Assembly (NCBI GenBank): GCA_900549105.1
Contig: URND01000088.1
Coordinates: 1 to 12,515, forward strand
DNA: 12,515 bases
Reading direction: 5' to 3'
Origin: an uncultured Eubacteriales bacterium
GTDB taxonomy: Bacteria > Bacillota > Clostridia > Lachnospirales > Lachnospiraceae
Below, piece by piece: positions 6,341 to 12,515 of the stretch. The stretch's first letter is position 1; each line of letters begins with the position of its first letter. The notes below the pieces were generated by a model. The model saw only the letters and a program-made list of their open reading frames with translations. It ran no database searches and was not told where the DNA came from. The position numbers were made by a program, and so were the translations under genes.

Positions 6341-8335
6341 ATGAAGGGGAAGGCGAAATTTAAGCGTTGGACGGCAGTTTTGCTTACATTTGCAATGGCG
6401 GCATCCCTGTCGGTGGCAGCTTTTGCGGAAGATGAAATAGTTTCTGGCAGTGAAGGTATGGTTTTGGAATCGGTTGAATCCACTGAGATGGAAACGACGG
6501 ACAGTGCAGAAACCATAACAGCCAGTGAAACGGTGGATATTGAGGAAACCACAGTGGATGTAGAAACGGCGGAAAGTGAGCCGGAAGAACAGACAGAACT
6601 TGAAACCATTGCTGAAGAAGTGACAAATGAAGTGAAGCTTTTCAGCGTCAGCGAAAATGATGTCTGCCAGATTGGGGAGACAGGTTATGCTTCTTTAAAG
6701 GAGGCATTTGAAAATGCCAATGAGAATGACCGAATTGTTTTAAAGAAAAGCGTAGCTGCGGATGAGATTATTAATGTTGCGAAAAGCGTTGTCCTGGATT
6801 TGAATGGTTTTACTATTACAAATAATGTTTCAGGGGAAAGACTGTTCAATGTATCTGCTCCGTCTTTTACGGTGGAGGGCGGAACAGCAGGCAGCGGTAT
6901 GATTATTCCAGAAGAAAATACAAATTCTTATGGATTTATAAAAGTCATTGCCGCTTCCCAGGTTGTACTCAACGGCGGTGAATACAGTGGTAATACAGAT
7001 GATGGAGCTTTTGTTAAATTATTCAATCGGGAGAACGTTGGTGACGCTTCCGGTTCTACTATTACTCTGAATAATGTGCAGGCAACGACCAACAATGGTT
7101 TTTTAACTACGGACACACTTACCACCGATGCCTCGACACCGACACTTCATGTTAATGGCGGCATCTATGTGACAGAGGGAAAGGGATTTGGGTTGGATAT
7201 CATACCGCCCAGCCCGGTGAGCTTTACCGGGGTGACGGTAACTGCCGGAAGCGGCCCTGTGATTGAACTTAGTGGGGGCGATGCCGTTTTTGAGGATTGT
7301 ACATTTGATGTAACAGCAACGACAGATAATTCGCATTTTCAGACTACGGCGGTGGCTGTAAGTTGGAGCGGTATTGCAACAATTAAAGGGGGAAGCTATT
7401 CTTCTACAGGGTATGGCATATACGTGTACAGCAGCGGCGGTACGATTATCGTCGAAGACGGCGATATCAGCGGCGATGTTAAGGCTGCAGAAGCGGATGT
7501 TGACCCAAATTACGGGGCAACATCGATAATAAAGATACAGGGCGGAAATGTGAAAGGAACTTTGGGGACAAATAACCAACCTAATGCTATGATTGAGGTG
7601 ACCGGAGGAAAATTTGATACGGATGTGTCAACCTATGTTCCGGCAGATATGACGATACAGAAAAATGACGATGGAAGTTTTTCTGTATGGGCGTTAGTCC
7701 CGCCGATTGTCAACGTGAAGGCGGAGAATACGACAATACATGAAGGTAAGAATGTTATTTTAACAGCGGAAGTTTCCCACGAACTGGATAATGTTTCCTT
7801 TGCTTATTCCTGGTATAAAGACGGTGTTTTGCTTCAAGATGAAGCGGAAAGTACCCTTACGGTTACAGAAGGCGGCAGCTATACAGTGAAAGTTTCGGCT
7901 TTTGACGGTACATTAAAATCGGATGAGGCAGAAAGTGCCCCTGTTGTTTGCACGGTTGAAGGACATGCGTTTGGCAGTAATTGGAAAAATGACGAAGCAA
8001 ACCACTGGCATGAATGTGCCTGCGGCGAGAAAGCCGATGCGGCGGCCCATGTAAGTGATGACGGAAAAGTGACAAAGGCAGCAACGGCGGCGGAGACCGG
8101 CGTGAAAACTTATAGCTGTACCGTATGTGGAAGAATTCTCAAGACAGAAGCCATTCCGGCAACGGGAGGAACCGGCACCACCGGAAGTACTGGCCAGCAG
8201 TCAAATAATAGCGGGGCCAACGGGCCGGTAACCGGGGATAACACAAACTTAATGCTGTGGATGGTTATTATGGCTGTCGCGGCGGCTGTAGCTGTGGATA
8301 TGGGCGTTTACATTTTGAAAACCCGTAAACATTGA
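6341..8335 (+). CDS. Secreted beta-helix surface protein with sortase-type C-terminal signal
   Basis: A 664-residue exported protein. A signal peptide (1-29, ending AFA before Glu30) is followed by an acidic Thr/Glu/Ser-rich stalk (30-105). About 110-450 is a right-handed beta-helix-like region with repeated short strands and many GG turns (LDLNGFTITN, VVLNGGEYSG, TIKGGSYSS). An Ig-like or PKD-like module follows (about 455-540, SFAYSWYKDGVLL). Next comes a Cys/His-rich module (about 545-612) with HWHECACG and YSCTVCG, a pattern common in Lachnospiraceae surface proteins and possibly metal-binding. The tail has GPVTG (628-632), a hydrophobic helix and KTRKH, fitting an xPxTG sortase signal. 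GGAAAGGTGAG lies just upstream of the ATG. It is probably an adhesin or surface display protein; its ligand is unknown. The TnpB-like gene follows directly. Confidence 0.88.
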   Translation: MKGKAKFKRWTAVLLTFAMAASLSVAAFAEDEIVSGSEGMVLESVESTEMETTDSAETITASETVDIEETTVDVETAESEPEEQTELETIAEEVTNEVKLFSVSENDVCQIGETGYASLKEAFENANENDRIVLKKSVAADEIINVAKSVVLDLNGFTITNNVSGERLFNVSAPSFTVEGGTAGSGMIIPEENTNSYGFIKVIAASQVVLNGGEYSGNTDDGAFVKLFNRENVGDASGSTITLNNVQATTNNGFLTTDTLTTDASTPTLHVNGGIYVTEGKGFGLDIIPPSPVSFTGVTVTAGSGPVIELSGGDAVFEDCTFDVTATTDNSHFQTTAVAVSWSGIATIKGGSYSSTGYGIYVYSSGGTIIVEDGDISGDVKAAEADVDPNYGATSIIKIQGGNVKGTLGTNNQPNAMIEVTGGKFDTDVSTYVPADMTIQKNDDGSFSVWALVPPIVNVKAENTTIHEGKNVILTAEVSHELDNVSFAYSWYKDGVLLQDEAESTLTVTEGGSYTVKVSAFDGTLKSDEAESAPVVCTVEGHAFGSNWKNDEANHWHECACGEKADAAAHVSDDGKVTKAATAAETGVKTYSCTVCGRILKTEAIPATGGTGTTGSTGQQSNNSGANGPVTGDNTNLMLWMVIMAVAAAVAVDMGVYILKTRKH

Positions 8336-8340
8336 TTGAA

Positions 8341-9528
8341 ATGGCTGAGAAGAATTACTATTCGATGACAACGAAACGGTTCACATTGCGGACTGCACAT
8401 AACGGGTGGCTTTCTGCCACCCGGAAGTTTTATAATGACGTTCTTTATTTTTATTATAAATTGTTTCTGGAGCATCCGGAGTTTTACAGTCTGACAAATC
8501 AGAAAGCCATGCGTGCTCTGGAATGTCTGAGCATTGTTGGGCGGGATAAAAAGCCGGTGGCAAATCCTCTTCCATGGGAGGGCGTTCCACTTTATTTTCG
8601 GAGGGCGGCCATCAATTCTGCCTTGGCCGCGGGAAAGAGTTATCTTTCAAGGGAAGAGCAAACCTGTCCAAGCCAGGAATTTTCATCTGGAATTACCTTG
8701 TATAAGGGCATGTACAAAGATTTAGACAGTCATTCAATTAGAGTGAAGGTGTGGAACGGAGAAAAGTGGTGCTGGATACACGGGCGCTTATCGGGCAGTG
8801 AGATTCCGGCAGATGCGTCATGCCTGTCGCCAAGGCTGGTATTTCGCGAAAAGCAAATCGAACTGCATGTGCCGATACGGCAAAGCGTATCGAACCGGGG
8901 GACTCTGAAACAGCGGATAGGTAAAGAACTGCGTATTTGCGCTGTCCAGTTTACCAATGGGGATTCGATAGCTGTTTGCTGTGTGATGAACCGTGATTAT
9001 ACGGTGGAGGCTGTAAAATTTTTCCGAGGCGGCACAGCCTATATGAATCGTTGCCAGAGAATATTGGATAAAATTGAGAAATCACAGAAAGCGTCTCCAA
9101 AGGAGACAGATAAAGACGCAAATAAAAAATACTGGAAAAAGCTGAAAGATATTCATGAAGATATCAGCCATCAGATAAGCAGAAAAATTGTGAATTTCAG
9201 TAAGGAAAACAACGCTGATATTGTTATACTTCCAAAATATGACAGTGCCTACAGTAAATATGTGATGGCGGCAGTGGGAAAATGGTCGCCGCTTTATGTA
9301 AGCTATAGTATACGGAGGCAGCTTCAGTATAAGGCGTGGCAGGAAGGGATTTTCGTTTTGGATTCCTCTGTTTCTGACATTGGAAGAGTCTGTGCGAAAT
9401 GCGGCGCACCTGTTCAGAGGAAGGGCGAACTGTTTTTTTGCGAAAATGGACATCAGGGAAACCGATGGGTAAATTCAGCCTGCAATCTGGGAAAAAAGGC
9501 TTACGAAAGCCTTGAGAAACATATATGA
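8341..9528 (+). CDS. TnpB-related protein, apparently RuvC-dead (TldR-like candidate)
   Basis: A 395-residue protein (ATG 8341; a TTG at 8332 would overlap the surface gene stop). The end matches TnpB/IS605 OrfB order: a helix HQISRKIVNF (278-287), RRQLQYKAWQEGIFVLD (325-341) and a zinc-finger-like CAKC (351-354) with C367 and possibly H371. The N-terminal part (YNDVLYFYYK, VPLYFRRAAIN) resembles the guide-RNA-binding half of TnpB. TnpB needs Asp, Glu and Asp in its RuvC site. Here these positions read Cys200 (RIC for GID), Leu297 (IVIL for IVIE) and Trp376 (NRWVN for DRDVN), so cleavage is unlikely. The fourth zinc Cys is also missing. Known dead TnpB proteins (TldR) act as RNA-guided repressors. 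There is no ribosome binding site of its own, so translation is probably coupled to the surface gene. Substitution positions are from eye alignment. Confidence 0.82.
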   Translation: MAEKNYYSMTTKRFTLRTAHNGWLSATRKFYNDVLYFYYKLFLEHPEFYSLTNQKAMRALECLSIVGRDKKPVANPLPWEGVPLYFRRAAINSALAAGKSYLSREEQTCPSQEFSSGITLYKGMYKDLDSHSIRVKVWNGEKWCWIHGRLSGSEIPADASCLSPRLVFREKQIELHVPIRQSVSNRGTLKQRIGKELRICAVQFTNGDSIAVCCVMNRDYTVEAVKFFRGGTAYMNRCQRILDKIEKSQKASPKETDKDANKKYWKKLKDIHEDISHQISRKIVNFSKENNADIVILPKYDSAYSKYVMAAVGKWSPLYVSYSIRRQLQYKAWQEGIFVLDSSVSDIGRVCAKCGAPVQRKGELFFCENGHQGNRWVNSACNLGKKAYESLEKHI

Positions 9529-9700
9529 TAAGCGTACCTGCATAAGGTATTGTTTATAGAGCAGGAAACTGCGCAGGGAGTTCCGGCCATCGGGCGGAGC
9601 TTTTTGGTTGGATACCGCCGGCAGGCCCGTATGGGGCAGACAAAGAATTGCTGCGGTTAAGCGCGGCAGAGAGTATCCGAAGTTATATCTATTCAGGCAT
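9529..9700 (+). ncRNA. Foldable non-coding stretch behind the TnpB-like gene; guide-RNA candidate
   Basis: TnpB and TldR guide RNAs are usually encoded at or just past the 3' end of the protein gene. No ORF of note lies in 9529-9825. GGATAC (9610-9615) and GTATCC (9673-9678) can close a junction holding two small hairpins: GCCC-GTATG-GGGC (9625-9637) and CTGC...GCAG (9651-9669). Upstream are CCTGC (9537-9541) with GCAGG (9561-9565) and the terminator at 9579-9605. That terminator could stop transcription before the junction, which argues against a simple read-through guide. Low confidence. Confidence 0.3.
9579..9605 (+). terminator. Rho-independent terminator of the surface protein/TnpB-like operon
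   Basis: AGTTCCG (9579-9585) pairs with CGGAGCT (9595-9601), with one G-U pair, and is followed by T5 (9601-9605). It lies 50 bases after the TnpB-like stop. Competing pairings exist: GGAAACT (9564-9570) with AGTTCC, and GGCGG (9593-9597) with CCGCC (9615-9619). Termination may therefore be partial. Confidence 0.65.
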
Positions 9701-9710
9701 CCCGTATGTC

Positions 9711-9757
9711 AGATGCTTCGCATGGGCGCGCTGCGTCAAGCTCCGCGCGATAGGGTA
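9711..9757 (-). repeat. Hairpin repeat copy R3, inverted, downstream of the TnpB-like gene
   Basis: Third copy, on the - strand. CGCGC (9749-9745) pairs with GCGCG (9731-9727) around the 13-nt loop GGAGCTTGACGCA; then comes ATGCGAAGCAT (9723-9713). Compared with R2, the central stem pair changes from T-A to C-G, a compensatory change. GCATC and GATGC (9716-9712 and 9701-9697 on this strand) form an overlapping alternative stem. With R1 it brackets the 4.3-kb island as inverted repeats. Confidence 0.8.
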
Positions 9758-9770
9758 TAAAAAAATAATT

Positions 9771-9799
9771 TTGACCGGATAAAATAAGTATGCTACTAT
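9771..9799 (+). promoter_or_regulatory. Sigma-A promoter of the metallophosphoesterase gene
   Basis: TTGACC (9771-9776) and TACTAT (9794-9799) are 17 bases apart, and TGC directly before the -10 makes it an extended -10. It begins 14 bases after R3, so the gene is transcribed independently of the island. Confidence 0.75.
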
Positions 9800-9825
9800 G
9801 AATCTGAATACAGGGAGGAATAGAA

Positions 9826-10335
9826 ATGGCAGGAAAAACTTTTTTTGTTGCGGATACACATTTCGGCCATGAGGCCATGATCCGATTTGAAAATCGGCCT
9901 TTTGAGAATACGAAAGATATGGAGCGTCAGCTCATAAAAAACTGGAATGAAACTGTAGACTCGGAGGACAGAGTTTATGTCCTTGGCGATTTTGCCTTTG
10001 GGGATAAGGCAGAGGTGACACGGTTGTGCCGGAGTTTAAATGGAAAGAAAATACTGGTGCTCGGCAATCACGACACCCAGTCCCCGGAATGGTATAGGGA
10101 ATGTGGTTTTGAGGAGGCCAGTCCGTGGCCGATTATTATCGAGGGATTCTGGATTTTATCCCATGAACCACTCTATATCAATGAAAACATGCCTTATGCG
10201 AATATTTACGGGCATGTCCATGGAAATCCAACATATAAAGATTTTTGCAGACAGTCGATTTGTGTTTGCGTGGAGCGGACGGAATATCGGCCAATTGATT
10301 TTGAGGACATTCGAAAGAAGGTTCTTGGGAATTAA
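9826..10335 (+). CDS. Small calcineurin-like metallophosphoesterase
   Basis: A 169-residue cytoplasmic phosphoesterase of the calcineurin-like two-metal fold. All motifs are present in order: DTH (D10, H12), GDFAFG (D55), GNHD (N81, H82), LSHEP (H113) and GHVHG (H130, H132), so the active site is complete. The size fits the short single-domain members found in many bacteria and phages, which hydrolyse phosphodiesters or phosphomonoesters; the natural substrate is generally unknown. AGGGAGG (9812-9818) lies 7 bases before the ATG. It has its own promoter just right of R3 and a terminator after it, so it looks like a stand-alone gene and not part of the recombinase/surface-protein unit. Confidence 0.92.
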   Translation: MAGKTFFVADTHFGHEAMIRFENRPFENTKDMERQLIKNWNETVDSEDRVYVLGDFAFGDKAEVTRLCRSLNGKKILVLGNHDTQSPEWYRECGFEEASPWPIIIEGFWILSHEPLYINENMPYANIYGHVHGNPTYKDFCRQSICVCVERTEYRPIDFEDIRKKVLGN

Positions 10336-10373
10336 ATCAATAAAATTTATGTTTTTTCATTATTTTTGCTCTA

Positions 10374-10415
10374 AAAAAATACTCCCAATTGCAGCGGCAG
10401 TCGGGAGTATTTTTT
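10374..10415. terminator. Bidirectional rho-independent terminator
   Basis: Perfect 13-bp arms at 10374-10386 and 10403-10415 (core TACTCCC/GGGAGTA) with A6/T6 flanks and a 16-nt loop. It ends the metallophosphoesterase gene on + and the small membrane-protein gene on -. Confidence 0.92.
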
Positions 10416-10432
10416 GCTATCAAAGCTTCTGA

Positions 10433-10798
10433 TCAGGCATCCTTTTTCTTTTCCGAAGATTTGGAAGAAGCTTTATTGTTTTCAATTAGTTCGCGGGCAA
10501 CATCAAATGGATGCTGTTTCCGATAAATGCGCTCTTTCTGGGCGGCAATTTTTGCCTCACGGGCCCGTTCGATGGCCTCATATTCCGGGCTTCCCGGGCG
10601 CGGCCCCTTTGATTTTTCACGGTAAGCCATGAAGAACATAAGGGTAGACAGAATGGCCAGAATTAAAAGAATTGGGTCGATTTTGCCTTGTGTAGCGAAA
10701 TAGACTAAAACAATTGAAAGAATAAAACATAGGGCAGTCAGTATTTTTAAAGCCTTCAGCCATTGTTCATATTTTTTTAATTTGGTTTCCGTATCCAT
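10433..10798 (-). CDS. Small two-TM membrane protein, function unknown
   Basis: A 121-residue protein I cannot assign to a named family. A short charged N-terminus (MDTETKLKKYEQWLK) is followed by two hydrophobic segments at about 16-36 and 41-58, separated by the turn TQGKID. A long soluble tail (60-121) is rich in Lys, Glu and Ala, likely helical, and ends in a Ser/Lys stretch. Both ends should face the cytoplasm. The GTAGG upstream (10811-10815) is a moderate ribosome binding site. A strong promoter (10836-10864) and a shared terminator make it a single-gene unit. Similar short Lachnospiraceae proteins often stand alone beside housekeeping genes; no role is proposed. Confidence 0.8.
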   Translation of the reverse strand: MDTETKLKKYEQWLKALKILTALCFILSIVLVYFATQGKIDPILLILAILSTLMFFMAYREKSKGPRPGSPEYEAIERAREAKIAAQKERIYRKQHPFDVARELIENNKASSKSSEKKKDA

Positions 10799-10835
10799 AG
10801 CTTATCAAACCTACTTTCTTGTAACATTATGTAAT

Positions 10836-10864
10836 ATTATAAGCTATGATGGAGAAATGTTCAA
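10836..10864 (-). promoter_or_regulatory. Sigma-A promoter of the small membrane-protein gene
   Basis: On the - strand, TTGAAC (10864-10859) and a perfect TATAAT (10841-10836) are 17 bases apart. Transcription should start near 10829, about 30 bases before the ATG at 10798. Confidence 0.75.
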
Positions 10865-10875
10865 TAGATAAATAT

Positions 10876-10904
10876 TTGACAAATGTGCATGAAAAGTATT
10901 CCAT
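10876..10904 (+). promoter_or_regulatory. Candidate promoter of the CCA-adding enzyme gene
   Basis: TTGACA at 10876-10881 is a perfect -35, but the best -10 at 17 bases (TTCCAT, 10899-10904) matches only 3 of 6 bases. Another AT-rich stretch, TTAAAATAAT, lies at 10921-10930. The exact promoter is unsure. Confidence 0.3.
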
Positions 10905-10962
10905 GTATGGCTCCAAAATGTTAAAATAATTGTATATGATAAATGGGGTGGAGCAGATGAAA

Positions 10963-12327
10963 ATGTATATTCCGAGTAAAGCGGCTGAAATTATTCAGGA
11001 GTTGACGGTACATGGTTTTGAGGCATATGCGGTGGGCGGCTGTGTCCGGGACAGTATTTTAGGGCGGGAGCCCGAGGACTGGGATATTACCACATCTGCC
11101 AGGCCGGAGCAGGTCAAAGCGATTTTTCAGAGGACTGTGGATACGGGGATTGAACACGGCACAGTGACTGTATTGATGGACAGGGAACAGTTTGAGGTGA
11201 CAACTTACCGGGTTGACGGCGAGTATGAGGACCACCGGCACCCAAAAGAGGTTACTTTTACGGCCAGTTTGGAAGAGGATTTAAAACGGCGGGATTTTAC
11301 TATCAATGCAATGGCCTATAACCCGGAAACAGGGTTGGTCGATATATTTAACGGTATAGAGGATTTAAAAAATCAGGTGATTCGATGCGTGGGGAATCCG
11401 GGCGAACGTTTTGATGAAGATGCTCTCCGGATTTTGCGGGCCATTCGTTTCTCGGCACAGCTTGGTTTTCAAATTGATGCGGAGACACAGCGGGCCATGT
11501 CTGAACGGGCGGAGGACCTGAAGGAGGTCAGCGCCGAGAGGATTCGGGTGGAATTGGTAAAACTTCTTGTATCCGGGCATCCGGAGTATATCCGGGAAGC
11601 CTGCCGGCTTGGGATAACCCGGGTTGTTCTTCCGGAATATGACCGTATTGTCGGGGTGGCTCAGCATACGCCGAATCATATTTATGATGTGGAAGAACAT
11701 ACCCTTCTCGCACTGAAAAATATTGAGGCGGATTCAGTACTCCGCCTGACAATGCTCTTCCACGATTTTGGGAAGCCGATTGTGAAAAAAACGGATGGCG
11801 GCAGGGATATTTTTTATAAGCATCCGGAGGTCAGCGCTGAAATCTGCCGGAAGATTCTGAAACGGCTTAAATTCGATAATCATACGTTGGAAAAGGTATA
11901 CCGGCTGGTGAAATGGCATGGATTAAAATACCTTCCAAATGATATCAGCGTACGCAGGGCGTTAAACCGGGTAGGCAGCGATATTTTTGAAGACTTCATT
12001 AAAGTTCAGCGGGCAGATATATCCGCAAAAAATCCGGCGGTAGTGCCGAAAAAGATGAAACAGTTGGCGGAAAAAGAGGACATTTATCGGAATATTATTC
12101 GCCGGGGCGACTGCTTTGCGGTGAAAATGCTGGCAGTGAACGGCAGAGATTTGCTCGAGACCGGAATTCCGCAGGGGCCGATGCTCGGGGCGGTTCTGGA
12201 GCGGCTGGTGGAACGGGTAATTGATGAGCCGGAGTTAAATGACAGAGAAAAACTTTTGGCGCTGGCGGCCCAGGTGAAGGAGGATCCGACAATTTTTGAT
12301 GAAAAAGAATACTTCTTTGAACATTAA
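10963..12327 (+). CDS. cca: CCA-adding tRNA nucleotidyltransferase (class II)
   Basis: Adds or repairs the 3' CCA end of tRNAs in the cytoplasm, using CTP and ATP without a template. About 454 residues. From ATG 10963: GGCVRD (25-30), the catalytic DWD (39-41), RRDFTINAMA (109-118), the ALRILRAIRF helix (154-163) and ERIRVELVKLL (192-202) are the class II core in order. An HD domain follows (LFHDFG, H267-D268), as in many bacterial versions that also have phosphohydrolase activity or a relic of it. In-frame ATG 10936 and ATG 10957 are possible starts. GGAG at 10950-10953 is 9 bases before ATG 10963 but only 3 before 10957, so 10963 is preferred. The role is essential or nearly so in bacteria whose tRNA genes do not encode CCA. 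Confidence 0.96.
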   Translation: MYIPSKAAEIIQELTVHGFEAYAVGGCVRDSILGREPEDWDITTSARPEQVKAIFQRTVDTGIEHGTVTVLMDREQFEVTTYRVDGEYEDHRHPKEVTFTASLEEDLKRRDFTINAMAYNPETGLVDIFNGIEDLKNQVIRCVGNPGERFDEDALRILRAIRFSAQLGFQIDAETQRAMSERAEDLKEVSAERIRVELVKLLVSGHPEYIREACRLGITRVVLPEYDRIVGVAQHTPNHIYDVEEHTLLALKNIEADSVLRLTMLFHDFGKPIVKKTDGGRDIFYKHPEVSAEICRKILKRLKFDNHTLEKVYRLVKWHGLKYLPNDISVRRALNRVGSDIFEDFIKVQRADISAKNPAVVPKKMKQLAEKEDIYRNIIRRGDCFAVKMLAVNGRDLLETGIPQGPMLGAVLERLVERVIDEPELNDREKLLALAAQVKEDPTIFDEKEYFFEH

Positions 12328-12335
12328 TTTTTTTT
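12304..12335 (+). terminator. Weak terminator at the end of cca
   Basis: AAAGAA-TAC-TTCTTT (12304-12318) lies at the very end of the coding region, and a T8 tract sits at 12328-12335. The stem is short and AT-only apart from one pair. It overlaps the gene end and is separated from the T run by 9 bases, so its strength is doubtful. Confidence 0.3.
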
Positions 12336-12379
12336 ACTGCAAAAGTTGTCGATGAAAAAAGATGTTTCGACAGCATGGT

Positions 12380-12445
12380 TTGACATAACTTGCAGAGACT
12401 TTATGGTAACCTGTTCTTGCAGTATACAAAAACATGTGTTACCAT
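12380..12445 (+). promoter_or_regulatory. Promoter with flanking inverted repeat before the last gene
   Basis: TTGACA (12380-12385, perfect) and TATGGT (12402-12407, 4 of 6) are 16 bases apart. ATGGTAAC (12403-12410) overlaps the -10 and is repeated inverted as GTTACCAT (12438-12445) just before the ribosome binding site. The left arm would be mostly untranscribed, so it is more likely a protein-binding DNA site than an RNA hairpin. Confidence 0.55.
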
Positions 12446-12460
12446 GAAGGAGGAAGTTTA

Positions 12461-12515
12461 TTGAAAACCAAAGAAGAGCAGAGAAAAGTGCGCAAACCAT
12501 TAAAGGAACTGACAT
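12461..12515 (+). CDS. Start of an unknown gene (3' end outside window)
   Basis: A TTG start at 12461 sits 7 bases behind a perfect AAGGAGG (12447-12453) and a promoter at 12380-12407. Only 18 codons are visible, reading MKTKEEQRKVRKPLKELT, a basic N-terminus with no signal peptide. This is too little to name a family. The start call rests on the ribosome binding site alone. Confidence 0.6.
   Translation, partial: MKTKEEQRKVRKPLKELT

Noticed and set aside
5500..9528. A complete IS607-type transposon (serine recombinase plus TnpB)
   Set aside because: The recombinase has its helix-turn-helix at the C-terminus and no N-terminal MerR-like domain. The two genes are separated by a 2-kb surface-protein gene, and the TnpB-like protein looks catalytically dead. 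It is not a standard IS607.
8341..9528. Active TnpB nuclease or ordinary IS605 transposase
   Set aside because: The RuvC positions do not carry Asp/Glu/Asp, the zinc finger lacks a Cys, and no Y1 transposase gene lies nearby.
5408..9757. CRISPR array
   Set aside because: The three repeat copies are kilobases apart, one is inverted, and there are no regular spacers or cas genes.
11734..11919. - strand open frames inside cca
   Set aside because: Shadows of the conserved CCA-adding enzyme frame.

Overview
The window looks like a stretch of chromosome from a gut-type anaerobic Firmicute, most likely Lachnospiraceae or a related Clostridia lineage. This is inferred from moderate GC, strong GGAGG ribosome binding sites, U-tract terminators, and protein styles typical of that group: an XRE regulator with a short membrane tail, a beta-helix surface protein ending in an xPxTG signal, and a TnpB-related protein. 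No species can be named from the sequence alone. Layout, left part (1-4040): the 3' part of an L-lactate/glycolate permease gene, then a 327-base intergenic stretch with a long inverted repeat and a good terminator. A three-gene operon follows, all on the + strand: a small unknown protein, a D-2-hydroxyacid dehydrogenase, and an alkaline-phosphatase-superfamily hydrolase. It ends at a perfect bidirectional terminator shared with the convergent upp gene. Middle left (4045-5330): upp (uracil salvage) with a clear promoter, and a membrane-tethered XRE regulator with a palindrome in its promoter region, both on the - strand. Accessory island (about 5408-9757), the most unusual part: a small serine recombinase; a secreted, probably sortase-anchored beta-helix surface protein; and, starting 5 nt after that gene's stop, a TnpB-family protein in which all three RuvC catalytic acidic residues appear to be replaced. 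Three copies of a roughly 47-nt hairpin element, with compensatory base changes, lie upstream of the recombinase, upstream of the surface gene, and inverted downstream of the TnpB-like gene. The outer pair therefore brackets the unit as inverted repeats. The non-coding stretch behind the TnpB-like gene holds a terminator and further foldable sequence, and is the natural place to look for a guide RNA. My working hypothesis is a domesticated, nuclease-dead RNA-guided regulator tied to a possibly phase-variable surface protein. Right part (9771-12515): a small metallophosphoesterase with its own promoter; a bidirectional terminator; a two-TM small protein on the - strand; the CCA-adding tRNA nucleotidyltransferase; and the first codons of a further gene that runs off the window.
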